NCBI GenBank assembly: GCA_964036155.1
Contig: OZ038423.1
Location: 20,537,249-20,601,248, forward strand
DNA: 64,000 nt
Reading direction: 5' to 3'
From: Diploscapter coronatus
Taxonomy: Eukaryota > Nematoda > Chromadorea > Rhabditida > Rhabditidae
Positions 13,514 through 26,149 of this stretch are shown piece after piece; position 1 is the first letter of the stretch, and every line of letters starts with the position of its first letter. A program made the position numbers and the translations under genes. The notes under the pieces are model-generated. The model was given only the letters and a program-made list of their open reading frames with translations. It had not been told where the DNA came from and did no database searches.

Positions 13514-16500
13514 ATGACTCCGAAACCTGACGAGGACGAGAAGAAGGTCAAGGTGCAGATTCAGCTGAAGGACATCGGAGCTGCGAAGGTTGGGAAATAA
13601 GTGAGTCATGGAGAAATGACGAATAAGCGAATTGCAGGATTTGACTAATGGAGATGCTGATCTGGAGCCTATGCAGTTGAAGTGGGTTTTAAAGCTAGTA
13701 TAGTTGAAAACTATCCTAAATTATTCGATTATTTTGGGGATGCAGCAAAACTAGAGTGTAGTTAGAACAATGGGAATTGAAGAATGTCGAATTCTCGACA
13801 TCTTTCATGAATAATGGAAAAAAAAATCTTTCTTTTCAGAGTATATTCCCGTCGCTGGCTGATGCTGATCGTGGTGGCTCTGCTGAACAACTCGAATTCC
13901 ATGTCCTGGATCGGGTTCGCTTCTGTCTCCCCCTTCTGCAATCTCTTTTATGGAAAGAACAGCGCTTCTTGGTTAGCTCATTTCTTTCAAACTATTTTAG
14001 TATTGTTTTCGGTATATAATTCACCAAAACCATAAGCACCAATTTTGAAAATATATCAAACTTTTGTTCGTTTTCTGCATTCCCCAGTTCAGAACAAAGT
14101 TTGATGAATTTTCCAAATAACGACTAATTGTCTGGTTAATCTTACAGGAATCGGAAGCATATAACGTTTTCAGAAAGATGAAATAATTGCTGTTTTCAAT
14201 TTCAATAAAAATATCTTGGTCTTAACTATTCTCTTTATTTTTATCGATTATGCAGGTTCTCGATGATCTTCATGGCAGTGACTATCCCCGTGGGCCTTCT
14301 CGCGATGTTCCTAGGCAGTCTATTTGGCTTGCGCTCCTCGATGCTGATTGCTGGCTGGACGAACGGAGTGGGCGCCCTGATTCGACTGCTCTCCTCTGCG
14401 CCCTTCATTCCCGAGCACTTGCGACTCCCGATCGGCGTTGTCGGACAGGCCATCGCCGCGTGTGCGTACCCCTTCATCATGTTCATGTAAGTCGCTTTCA
14501 AGAATAATTGCAAGTTCATGCAATGAAAAGATAGAGAAGATGTTTCTTTGTTCTCATCAACTGATATTTCTAAACTGTTTTCATCAAGACATTTTTATTG
14601 TCAAGAATATTTTAGGCCAACCAAAGTTGCCGGCTCATGGTTCCCCGAGACACAACGCGCTCTCGCCACAACAATTGGAGTGATGAGCAATCCGCTTGGT
14701 ACGATTTGATAAAAAAATGCTGTAATTTAGTCCACAAAGAAAATGAATAAGACATGCTGAAATTCAACTGACTAAATTTCTTTTCCGTCTTTTTTTTTTA
14801 AATTATTCCTACTTCATCACTTCTAAAAATGAACAGATGAACAGGTCAGCATAGATCAATTTGTTTAAATCCATGGCACTTGTCGAGTATGATTCCTTTT
14901 TGAATTCAGGAGTTCTGATGGCGAATGTGATTTCCCCCCAACTCGTTACCCAGGCCAGCTACATTCCTCTGCTCAACCTTTTCACCGCCATTCCCTGCGT
15001 CACTGCTATGCTTCTCGTCACCTTCGGAGTGACCAGAAGTGAACCCAAAATCCCTCCTTCGTATTCTGCTGCCAAGCCACAGATGGACTTCCTTCCAGGT
15101 ACAAATTCGATATTACATTCCTCAAGCATTCAAGAACAGACCTAAGCAGGGCTTAAGCCAAATCTCGGTGCCTACACCCTTTAACAATAAGCTAAATTTC
15201 AGGCCTGATGTCGTGCATGCGAAACAAGCAATACCTGATTCTGTTCGTGGTTCTCGGAGGCGGAATCGGCATGTTCAATTGTCTGTATTCCATCATTACG
15301 GTATGCTTTATTTTGCCGCATTCAGACATTTTCTTCTATAATTTCATGAGATTTGCTCAAGTTTTACATTCTCAGGAGCTGTTGTGCCCGTCCGGCTACG
15401 GTAACAAATTCGCTGGTCTGTGTGCAGCTCTGATGATCATCGGTGGAGTCGTAGGAGCATTCACAAGCGGTTAGATTATGATTTCGTTCCTTAGACTAAT
15501 TTATGAAATTTCTAGGGATTGTCGTTGACAAGACGAAACTGTACGAGGAGATTCTGAAGATCGCGATGGGTATGGCCGTAGTCTTCGGTCTGATTTTCCT
15601 GCAATTGACTCTCCATGACGGACTCAGCATCTTCATCGCTGTCATCTGCTTCCTCTTCGGTGTCTTTGGATTGGCCAGTTATCCGGTAAGTTTGACACAT
15701 TTTTGAAAATAGCTCAAATACTTGAACATTTGGAAATTCGCAAATATCGCAACCTCGCAGCTTGAAGAGGCAGTATATAAGGATGAGAGTATGCCTACAC
15801 CCTCCTATCTCTACCTATCATTTCGCTAAGATGCGACGTTACCACATTTCCTAATATCGCAAATGTTTATCAAAATGATGGGAATAGTTTTAGCGTCGAT
15901 AAGAAAATTTAAAAAATTGATCCAATCAGTTTTTTTTCTTTAAAATCTCGAAAGGGATTAACTAAATCTGCAGGTTGGTCTGGAACTCGCATCCGAATGC
16001 ACCTACCCCGTTTCCGAAGCAACGTCGACCAGTCTGGTGGTTCTTTGCGGACAGGTTGTCTTTTTTTATTTTCTTGTATCTCCCAATTTCTTCCAGGTGC
16101 AAAGCATCCTGCTGATATTGGTGATGAAGATAATGGTGCGTCCTCTGCATCCTTCCAAGGCATCCATCGAAGTATGCAGAGTCGGCAAGGAAGATCAGCA
16201 GAACACGCCTTACGACAACACTATTTCTGTTATGGTAATCTAGACATTTCTTTACAGTTCCAACGAAACATTCGCTTTTGCAGGTGTTCTCTGTGATCGC
16301 TTCTCTGCTTGTGCTGGGACTCGTCATCTTCTTCAAACCTGTAAGTTTGAAATTTATTGATTGACAAGAAAATATTCAAATGTAGCCTTTATAGTTTCTT
16401 CATTAAATCACTTATTCATTTTTCTTTACAAAGTTTTAATAACCGCAACGCAGTTAGAGTTAGAGATGAGAGACTAACAATAAGACAGGAAAGAGAAGAG

Positions 16501-16738
16501 AAAATATCACGAGGTGGAAGATAACGATGGGGGTAAATCGCGTTATTTTCAATTATCAATAAACATTAGGTGTAGTGTAAACTTGACTTTTGATAATCTC
16601 GTTCAACGACATCTTCAACAGATTTCACATTTTCAGGTCTACCGTCGATTGGAAGCTGAAAGATCGAACAGAGCTCGCGAGGAAAAGGCGAAAGCCACCG
16701 ATGAAACGACACAGCCGCTGCAGGAACTCTCCACATAA
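13514..16738 (+). CDS. FLVCR/SLC49-family major facilitator transporter
   Basis: Twelve-pass MFS carrier of the FLVCR family (heme or choline transport in animals). Thirteen exons (13514-13588, 13638-13681, 13840-13971, 14256-14486, 14616-14698, 14910-15098, 15203-15300, 15376-15469, 15516-15685, 15974-16054, 16097-16234, 16284-16340, 16637-16738) join in frame to 497 aa. The start is the first ATG after a trans-splice-type acceptor at 13507. After a charged cytosolic N-terminus comes YSRRWLMLIVVALLN, the family's first helix. Later blocks are PTKVAGSWFP, followed by GVMSNPLG and NVISPQLV, and then the half-repeat with GVVGAFTSGIVVDKTKLYEE. The C-terminus is cytosolic and charged (YRRLEAERSNRAREE). 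Which substrate it carries cannot be read from sequence alone; FLVCR1/2 and MFSD7 relatives are all poss­ible. Confidence 0.88.
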
Positions 16739-17543
16739 GCAGAGATCAAGCGGGCGAGAACAGGTAATTCGTCAATAATTATAGGCATTCTTCCCGTTTC
16801 GTCTTATTTATTCCTCTTTTAAATCTGCATATTTATTTACGAATTTAAAGACATGTGTTTTCACTTATTTTGTGTTTGATTAGTTTATGCAATTTCCTCG
16901 TTCTCCTCTCGATAGCAATCCTTTTTATGCCATATTCTTTAACCGAACAATCAAAATGTGTTCAATCAAATGTTAGGAGAAAAGTGCCCCTAAACGTTCC
17001 TCCTCGAGGCGAGCTTGCGCGATTCAACAAAATCATTGTTCTTCTTTTGAATTTATTTATCCCATTTCAAGGTAATTCAATCTTTAAAGTGTTCTAAGCA
17101 TTTTTGTAAGAATTTATTCAAGAAACTTCCCGTACAAAATCTCTAGGGCTAGTATTCGGCTTTACATTCGTTTGTACGCAGAGCCTATTCTCTTTCCAAA
17201 TTTGCAATTCATTGACGAAAATTCATAATCACTTGTTCCACATATTTTATTTTCTATCAGCGATTTTTAATTTAGGAGTTATTTGAGGAAAATTTTGATT
17301 TTTAAAAATCTACAACTGATAGCTATCCTACGCTTTCAAATGATCTTGTATTTTATTTTAAGCTTTTGACTTTTTCTTTTTGCTGTTCTATTTTCGCCGA
17401 AAATTCTGTTGCCTTGTGTTCAAGTGTTAAAGGTGTTTTAGAGTCTAAAGTTTTATTCCCTAATAAAGTAAGTATTTACCCGTTGAGAGGAAGATTCAAT
17501 ATGTCAACAAAAGAAACACGGAAAACACTAGAATAGACGGAGT
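16739..17543. other. Convergent 3' region between transporter and rhomboid
   Basis: No coding sequence seen. AT-rich, and it contains both genes' probable 3' UTRs. The polyadenylation signals of the two genes lie next to each other at 17452-17467 (listed separately). Confidence 0.6.
17452..17467. terminator. Back-to-back polyadenylation signals of two convergent genes
   Basis: Plus strand TTTATT at 17452-17457 is AATAAA for the minus-strand rhomboid gene, whose stop is at 17544. Plus-strand AATAAA at 17462-17467 would serve the transporter, whose stop is at 16738. Only four bases separate them, so the mature 3' ends probably overlap. Confidence 0.6.
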
Positions 17544-19753
17544 TTACCGTTTGGTGATGGATCTGTAGGTCTGTTCCACGTAATAGCCGTACTCCTCCCA
17601 TATCAGCTTGTGACCTATTGCTGCGTAGAAACTGAAAGCAAATAGACTAAATCAAAGTTTAGATAAATTATCTTAAGATTCCCTTTTTCTCAGTGGCAGA
17701 AAAATTGTTTCCCCCCACTTTCATGTTATTGCTCTTTCCACCGCTAGAAATTGTGCTAAGAAAATGGAGAGGAAAAGAGTTCTCTGTCGTTAAGGAACAT
17801 GGATGTGCAGGAATTTACCTCAGGATTTTACTAAAATTATTGTATGAAAGAAAACTTACATTCCAAAGAGAGTTCCGCCCAAATGAGCTGCATGGTCGAA
17901 CATTTTGAATCTGAAGAGGAATAAATGCAACCAAATTAATGTACTTTGAGATTTCAACCTGAAGAGCAATCCGGCAATATCGAAGAGAAGGAGTCCGATG
18001 ACTGCAGACTGAGCAGAGAAGTCGAAGAACGGAACGAAGATGATCTTGAGACGGGCATCGGGGACGCGCATGCAGGTATATGCCAGAATGCCCAGAATGG
18101 CGCCGCTCTGCAAACCATATATTTCGAAAAATTGATTAAATACTAATTTGTGACTGGATAATATAATAGAATATATTGATTGGATAAAAACTAACAACAA
18201 AACTTAACTTATTTCATACACTTTAACGCGAATGAACTTGAAATAAGAAATCCCTATAAATAAAACGCTAATTTTCTTCATTTCAATTATGGGTTAATCT
18301 TTTTATTTTGAAAAAATCACTTACAGCTCCAAGTGCCCTGACAGGATTCTTCGTGATAGCCTTGTGACACAAACTGGCCATCGAAGACACAACTCCTGCG
18401 GTCAGATACACTGCCCAGAACTGAAACAGCGGAAATCCAGAAATCACCTAGAAGAAACAAACGAACAAACCTGATCGGCCCCGAGGAATTTGTCGATGAC
18501 GATGCCTGTGAAGGAGTAGAGAACGTACATGTTCAGGGCCAGGTGGATAAAGTTGTTGTGTGAAAAGACGGACAAAAGCATCGGAGAGCATAGGGATTCT
18601 GAAAACAAATAAGTGAAGACTAGGACTTTCAAATAAATGAGAGTTATAATATAGAGAAAATAATTTACGAAAACTATAATTCCTGCATGATTTTGATTAT
18701 AAAATCGGATAAATTAGAAAAAAAAAAACTACTGGATGCATAGCTGTTTGTGAAATATCGCCACATGGCAGGCTGCAATTTGCGAAATCGCCACATTCCA
18801 AATACGACTGCGTTCACTGAAATGAGATCTTATTGAGTAGGAAAATGTTTTCAGTTTACTCAAGACCAGAGCTGCAGTTGTCTTTTCACCATCCGTTAGC
18901 TCACGCTTTTCGAACATTATCTTCTCGCCATTAGTACCGGCCCTAAAGACGATCATAAACAAGCATAAAGCCATGAAGCACATGACTAACACAGTGAATT
19001 TTTCAAATTCGTACTTTGGATAGAAAAACGAGGTAAACTTTTCCTGCTGCCGACCCAGGTCCTTCCAAATGGCAAACGTGAAGCACGTCAAACCAGTCTG
19101 AATGTGAATTTTTATGAGAAAAGATCAACTATTCCAATTCTATGTATTATGTATAAAATGGTTACTTACAGCTGCAGTGAATCCGAGCGCTTTGATCAAG
19201 TGGCTGGTGGGTCGAATGGGAATCGCATCTGGATATTTATCTGAAATATTCAAAGTCAGATAATTCCTCAAAATATATTAATCCTAGCGGTATACATTGC
19301 AATTCGTTCTTCTCTCTCAAAGAGGCAGAGCCTGCTTTTACGCCTTGGCTTTACTCGTCTTTTCTCCCCCCTTACCTTCAGCAACAGCAGCAGCTGGGAG
19401 GGGATAGAATGGAAAGGAGAGAGAGGGAAAAGAGTGCACGGTGTAAATCCAGGAAGAAAAGGTGTTCTTTCTCTTTTCGAGTGAAATCCTCGGAAAGGGG
19501 ATGGAAGCGTGTATGTCGCCGGTTATTTTGGCGAGGAAACAGGGAAGTAGGGGAGAGCTGAGAAAAACCGACGACGGTGGACAACTAACGATTAATACGG
19601 GAGGTCTAATGTCTGACCTGGTTGCTGCGGTGTCTTCAGCTTCTCCTTAAGCTCCTTCTCGTGAATGCGCTGTCTGAGGGACTCGCGAGTATATCTGTCG
19701 AGTCTTTTGACGGAAGTCGAGAAGCGAGTCAAACACACACGAAGTGCTAACAT
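17544..19753 (-). CDS. rom-5: PARL-type mitochondrial rhomboid protease
   Basis: PARL is the inner-membrane serine protease that processes PINK1 and PGAM5-like substrates. Nine exons (19618-19753, 19170-19240, 18860-19097, 18733-18816, 18471-18598, 18325-18420, 17959-18107, 17860-17910, 17544-17631) join in frame to 346 aa. Visible: a basic presequence with LRVCLTRFSTSVKRLDR; the PARL-specific extra N-terminal helix before the rhomboid core; KSLCSPMLLSVFSHNNFIH with ALNMYVLYSF; the catalytic serine in GASGA (split by an intron between GA and SGA); and the catalytic histidine in FDHAAHLGG. All catalytic elements are present, so the enzyme should be active. The ATG directly abuts a TTCAG acceptor, suggesting SL trans-splicing. 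The symbol follows the C. elegans PARL homologue as I remember it. Confidence 0.9.
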
Positions 19754-19756
19754 CTG

Positions 19757-20882
19757 AATGACAAAACATAAACGAAGCTAACGGAAAGGAGCAATTCATA
19801 GATATTCAAAGGCTGATACCTTATTGATAAGCTAAACTAATACAAATCAGCATACAAGAGGCACGTCTTTATGAACTCCAAACAAAATTAATCTGACACA
19901 ATCAGCTCAGAATGAATGAGTTAAAGATATAGGAAATCTCTCGAATTTTACTAAATATGCTATAAAAAGAAGGTAAAATAGGATAGGCTTAGTCAAGAAT
20001 AAACAATAAATCAATGGAATAAGAATGAGAACTCAGCGAAAACCCTTTCCTCGATTAATCGTGGATAAGTCCTACACCAAAGTGAACTATCGGGAATCGT
20101 TCCCAGAAATTGAAGAGCCCTAGAAAAATCGGCGATCAACTCCAAATAACTCTTATGGTCGGTAGGTTATCAGCGATTACCTGAGGATCTATGCAAGGCT
20201 ACTCGAGAACTCTTCACATTGATGGAGGACTGATCCACGGTTAATCGAGGAAAGGGTTTTCGCTGAGAATTGTGGCACAGGGAAGTGTCATTGCAAGTGT
20301 ATGACTAAATCTGAACAGAGAAAGGAAAAGAAAGATTAGCATAAGAATTGGAGGAATAGGAATTGTAGGAAACATCCACCCGCTATCAATGAAAGAGGAA
20401 TTTTCGAATAACAATAGGTGAATAGAGCCATATTGCCAAACTGTAGGATTTCGTAAACTATTCAAAAATATTAGTCTTACAGTACGACAATATTAAGTCG
20501 AAAAATGGCTAAATTATCGTAAAAATCCGACGAATCTCAGAATAAATCTGCAAGTCTACCATAGGAGAATTAAGCTCAGATACAGGGAAAATAGTTGAAA
20601 GATGATGCAATCGACTGGGAGAAGGAACTTATGCAAAGGATAAATAAATCATAGAATGTTCTAGAATGAATTCAGCGAGAGTAACCCTGTCAATCAGATA
20701 ACACATTACAATGTCATTGTCGAGTCATTTTTGGAAGGGACAAGTTGAAAATTGTGCTTTTGAAGCAGATAGTTCTGCATTTGTACAACAATTTTAAAGA
20801 TAACATGAAGTCAAATAAGAATTGAGGAAACGGAAGATACTAAAAAATAGAATAGGAAAAAGGCTATGGATGGGTTGCCTGA
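19757..20882. other. Intergenic stretch with one inverted-repeat element
   Basis: Lies between the start of the rhomboid gene and the 3' end of the TMCC gene. Apart from the 236-bp element at 20032-20267 I see no coding or RNA gene. Confidence 0.6.
20032..20267. repeat. Short inverted-repeat (MITE-like) element
   Basis: The outer ~42 bp are near-perfect inverted repeats: the left end begins CTCAGCGAAAACCCTTTCCT and the right end finishes AGGAAAGGGTTTTCGCTGAG, continuing inward with few mismatches (ATTAATCGTGGAT against ATTAACCGTGGAT). The 150-bp centre has no open frame. No clear target-site duplication is visible (AA on both sides at best). Confidence 0.8.
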
Positions 20883-23800
20883 CTAAGTGACTGTGGAGTT
20901 TGTCCGGGAGAAGACGGACATGATCGAGGAAATGTTGTTGAGGAACACAGCCAGCACGATCATGCCCAGCAGCAGAATGCCTGCCTTATTCCTCAAATTT
21001 CGAATTTTAATAATTTTCTAGAAACATAAGAGGATATCGTTTAGAACGAGTTATAAATTTAAAAACGACTAGCTTGAAATGCAAGCATTTTCCTTATTCG
21101 ATGAGCCTATAGTTGATTAAATGCAAGGAACAAAGGCTCCCTTAGTCCAAAACTCGCAAGAATAATATTGCATAAATTATGTCTTCATAATTGAATATTT
21201 ATGAAGGCACAAGAAATGATAAAATCAAAATATAATACCTAGTCCCAGTGAATGGTCGAAGCACGTCCAGTGCAGTGCCCAGTATAAGTAGGACCATTTT
21301 GAGCAATTCCACCTGAAGATATTTTCAATAAATTCCAAATAAAAATTTGCTTACTAGAATATTGACTGCGGAAAGTGCAGCAGCTCCCCATCGATGTTCA
21401 TCCAACGAATATCTCTGGTTCGCTTCTTGCAGAGTGTTTTCGATCCTGTAAACTTGTTCATAAACATTACGTCCTATCAATGATTGAAAAATAGAAACAT
21501 TTCGAAAAAAAAAAACTACAAGATCTAATAATTGCCCTTTGATTATACGTTTCATGTTCCTAAAAATGATTAGATATTAGACCTTGCAGTTATTGTAGAG
21601 ACCGCCAAGCCACGCCCCTTTTGCGAGGCACAAATCGTAGGCTCTTTTTAGTTAGTCCCTAATGTTTGAAAAATGACGATATAACAATTTCTTCCTACCT
21701 CTGCAGATCATTGTGAATGGCCCCAACTCTGTCATCCACAATCAGGAATCGCTCGTTGTATTGGTAATCGAGTCGATTCGCCATGCTGCTCTGTTCCAGT
21801 TTTAGGGCCTGAAGTTGAAAATGATGAACTTGTTGAAGGAAAGATAAATTAACCTGGAATTCTCCCTGATGCAAGTCGATTGTCTCATTCAATAGGGCCT
21901 CCAGCTTCTGAAGTATTATAATTACAACACCTCTGAAAAGCAAATAAAAGCGAACCGAGCTTCTGAATCTTTCCTCTTCCAAAGCCTTGGAGTAGTAAAG
22001 GAGTTCACTCTCGACATGTTTCTGAAGATTCCGTCATATTTTGTAATTATTCTATGCAAGAACGAGCGGTATAATTTTCATTAAAAAATTCACTAGAATA
22101 TTCAAAAATCATCCATTCAACCATTTCGAAAAGCTATGCCTGCATCATATACGAGACGCAATTCTGCACCTGCCCGAAAAGATTTCTTCTGAAAAGGTTC
22201 AACTGGTGACTTTATAAGAAAAGATCTTACAGAAATTTTGAATTTTCGTTCGAATTTTCTATAAAATGGCCAGTCGATCCATTTCAAAAATCTTTTTGGA
22301 ACATATGCAGAATTGTGTCTCACATAAGCCGTAAAAGGAATTCTTCGAAATGGCTGAATGACTAATAAAAAAGAAAAATCCTTTACGAGTTTTAACGAAA
22401 ATTGTACCACTCGTCCCTAATTCTATGTCTTCTTACATTGAGCCTGTCCAGCCTCTCTTCGAGTCTACCCATGGCCGTTTTGACAGCATTCAATTCACTC
22501 AATTCGAACGAAACATCGTTGCTGCTGCTGTTGTTCACGACTGAGTGGTACGAAGTGTCATTCAGAGCCTGTATTTAAACATTTCTTTAAATTATGGCTG
22601 GTGAGCAAATTATTTAGAAACTAATTGTTCTGAAAATCAATATGGTAATGCAATAGATCAGGCTGGTTTTATCGGTCTAATGACAACTCCGAACCTTCAA
22701 TTATGAAGTTGACAAAAATTATCCACTGTCTTGTTTCTGAGAAGGTTCCTCAATCCGTACAAAATATGCATTGGCGCACCACACAACTTGTGACATGATG
22801 ATTTGTATCACAACAAATCGCAGCAAGGAGGTTTTAATTTTACACTAATGCGCTAAAATTGACGACAAAATTTCAAGAAAAAGGAAGAATGAGCGCTTTT
22901 ATCGTAAATATGAGATAGTAGATCGAAAACCCGGATTTCGAGTTTTCCTTGATTACCATAGTCTCATTAACACAAACAGTTGATACATGCGATTTTCTTA
23001 TCAAAATTTGGTTAATAATGAATAGAAATGGAGCATTTTTGATCTCTCAGAATCTTTTCCTTATCAAGAGAATATTTTTCGAACATTTCAACTTACCGAG
23101 GCATTGGTGTTTTTGTCGCCGTCCTGTTGTGGAGCGAAGAGTTTAGAGCCAGGAGGCAGAGTGGAGGCCTTGCTTTTGATGGAGGGCGGCTGTAGCAGGG
23201 CGCTGTCGAGCTCGGCATCGGAAGTCGCATAGAATGTGGAATTTCCGTGTTCCCCCAGGTCTGAAGTTAAAATTGCACAACTTTCAAATTACTAAACAAT
23301 GAGTTGAAATATCCAAATTAGGTTATGATTTAGGAAATTGCGAAATGCTATTCTCTAAAATTAGTGGATTTTGAAATTTCCGTTCAGATGAATATTTTCT
23401 CGATTACGAATTAAGGGTATCATTGATAATGACGAAACATTCAGTGCGCGTCTGATTGATTCAGCCCGCATTTCTCATCCCTCCACCCTCAATTATTCAT
23501 ATTTGGGTTTGCGTGAATCATATCGAATTTGGTGCTGTGAAGAAGAGAAATATTGGCAGAGCGGATTAAGAGTTGAAGAGTTGAAGGAGGGAAGAAATGG
23601 AAAATCAGAGGAGGGGCTAAACTATTCAAATACTCGATAGAGCTGTCTTTTCCACTTCAAGTTCTTCCATAAAAGTTTGGCAGAAATTTCGCATCAATTC
23701 CTAGCACAGAGCGATGTATTCGTCTCTAATTGTTCTATCTTTCTTTGTCACGACAGTTTACTGTCTTCAGTGTTATAGCGGTAAAGATTTGAAAAATTAT

Positions 23801-25552
23801 GAAAATTTAACTAATTAAAAATAGGAATGAGCTTTAGCGGTTACGGTAAGTCTCCGTGCTTTAATCCAAATGGGCAGAATTATTGCGTGAGGTAAGTTAT
23901 ATTAGTTTATTGATTTTTAGGAAAAATAGTGAAGATCTAATCATTCAAGGAATTTTTGTTTAGAACAGACGAAGTCGATCAGAACAATTTGCCGCTGAAA
24001 ACTACCATGAGCTGTGATAATGGCTTAATTTGCTCGGTATGCAAAATAAAGAAAAAATAAATCATTTTTAAATAATTTTCAGAATAATCAATGCTGGGAC
24101 ACGTATCAGAGTGATGGAATCCACATTCACAAATGCTGTTGTCAGGTAAATGCTAGGCTCAAAAATTAATCGACTTTATACATTAGGTAAAAATGCCAAG
24201 GTCATTTTGGCATTTAAACTCAGTCAAAGTAAAATTCGAGTTTTAAAACGCTATTAATATGCTTCAGAGCGACTACTGTAACGCAGCCTCCCACACCCTC
24301 TCTGCATTTTCCATTCTCACAGTTCTAATCGCCGCCCTATTCTACTTGTATAAGTAATCGAATCATGAATCGTGACTTGTTTGTTGATTTGAATGAAATG
24401 AATAAATGATAAATCTGCTCACCCCGATTGACATCATCCGACGACCCGAGAGTATTTCGCAGTTTTTGTGCCAACTCAATAGGAGCAGCCATCACTGCAT
24501 CTGCACGGCCCTTCAGATTCGCGCCCGTCTTCCTGAAATTAAAAGGAATATCGAAGAAGAAAAATAATTACATCAATATTCTTCTAAATACTAATATCAA
24601 ATTTGTTTTTTTTTTCTGGTAAGTGAATTTAAACAAAAATATCTGTTGGAAGGTAAGAGCAAATCCTCACCACAATCCATGAGAGACAGAGCTGATGACG
24701 CTGGATCCTTTGGCCTGATTCGAGTCTAGCAGTCCTCCGTTTGCATTCTGATGGCGCAGTTGGACCAGACGAGCTTCGCATTCAGCTAATTTCTTCTGAA
24801 ATATTTCATTTCATGGAAAATGCAGGTTTTTTCTCAAAATTACTGTCCGATGTCTGTTTCACATAATGCTTGAATTAAATTTTTTTTTAAATTCAATATT
24901 CACAATAGTCTGTGGGGCAACAGAGAGCATCAGGACGTCAAAAATTCAAGATTTACAAAACGAACTTCCCTTTCAATTTTGTAATGATCTATTTTCCAAC
25001 CTGAATTCCCTCGGTGTCGTGTGCGTGCCGTTTGTTTTTCTTCTCGAAAGTCTGTCGAATTCGGGCGAGTTGCGGGTTGTCAGCCCCTTTGTGCGTCTCT
25101 GCCTGTCTGGACATGGACAGGAAATTCTCAACATCGCCTGCAATTCTTCACTCATTTCTGCTTCTGAATGAATGACTGACTTTCCCTCTCCAAATTGATC
25201 TCCTTCAGTTTCTCCCTATAATGTTCGATCTTCTTGTTGACCCTTGTGAGCTCATCCACGGCAGGGGAGGAGCCCGTTCCGTCGTCGCTCGATCGATAGC
25301 TACTCCGATCTGCTGCATCTGATACCTGAAAATGGCACTTTTTGTGAAAAGAACATTAAGCACTTGTCCAAAATATGAAAAATTTCCTTGAAATTTTTAA
25401 AGTCTTATTTTTCTAGATGGGCATCTAAAAATGCTATTTGAACCTATGATATAGTATGCAGAAAAGTAAAAACAAGTCCTATGGCTTCTTTATATTTCGC
25501 ATACTAACTTTCGAGTAGGATAATGAAAATAGCTTACTTCGCTATATTGCAT
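20883..25552 (-). CDS. TMCC-family transmembrane and coiled-coil protein
   Basis: TMCC proteins are ER-anchored coiled-coil proteins linked to ER shape and organelle contacts. Thirteen exons (25538-25552, 25181-25325, 25001-25137, 24671-24795, 24423-24532, 23097-23260, 22437-22568, 21956-22021, 21854-21907, 21699-21808, 21355-21445, 21239-21312, 20883-20991) join to 443 aa. The first coding exon is only 15 nt (MQYSE) and follows an ATTCAG acceptor, probably the SL site. Coiled coils occur early (VNKKIEHYREKLKEINLE; KKLAECEARLVQLR) and late, with the family block ALEEERFRSS...LLNETIDLHQGE. Two hydrophobic C-terminal helices follow, separated by GTRNK, as in vertebrate TMCC proteins. The last exon needs a TTTGAG acceptor to stay in frame; the stronger-looking acceptor 26 nt upstream leads to a stop. 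One intron houses a + strand gene. Confidence 0.8.
23714..24357 (+). CDS. Small Ly6/uPAR-type (three-finger) GPI-anchored protein, nested in a TMCC intron
   Basis: Five small exons (23714-23780, 23825-23891, 23964-24036, 24083-24145, 24268-24357) join in frame to 119 aa. Features: an N-terminal signal peptide; the mature start LQCYSG typical of Ly6 domains; many cysteines; the hallmark C-terminal CCCQSDYCN; and a hydrophobic tail of about 20 residues with no cytosolic domain, typical of GPI attachment. The protein should sit on the outer face of the plasma membrane. A TTCCTAG acceptor just before the ATG could accept a spliced leader. The whole gene lies within intron 23261-24422 of the TMCC gene, on the other strand. 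Ligand or partner cannot be inferred; many worm members modulate receptors or are uncharacterised. Confidence 0.82.
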
Positions 25553-26149
25553 CGATTCGAGTAGATTTTAACCTGAATCAACAAGTGATTAGACCCTAAA
25601 TTAAAAGTAATAATGAATAAAGATATGGTCGGAGTTGAAAACTCGGAATAGTCAAAATAGTTGAAAAATGATCGACTATCTGTTTATTACTCGTGAAAAA
25701 TGCCAACGAAATAGGGAAAAATGACGACTAACTGCATTAGGTTTAACGAAACAGAACAATGGGTATCTTGGAAAATTCATTTATTTTTTCTATATATCAA
25801 AATTACTTCGTTTGAGCTGAAGGAATTTTCCAAGAAGTCAGAACAATGAAATGAAACAAATAAGACGAGAAAGGTGAAACTTACAATTGGTTATAACCGT
25901 GTTTGCCCCCGTTTTTTTACAGAAAGAATTGAGTACTTACAGTTCGAAATATAAAGTGTTGTCACCGAGTTATGAGTACATACTTTCAGAATAAAAAATT
26001 AGTTGGCAAATATATGAACCTGTATTTAAAAGTATGTACTCCATTTTTTGCGAAAATGGATGAAGCTTTGATTAAAAATACCTACCCTCAAAAGTTAGAA
26101 GGCACTCGCTGCGTAATGCACCAATATAGTTGATTTTTTATTTGATACT

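Noticed and set aside
25573..26149. Operon linking the GPR107-like and TMCC genes
   Set aside because: The genes are in the same orientation, but the polyA signal (26137) to acceptor (25573) distance of about 560 nt is longer than typical operon spacing, so I do not claim it.
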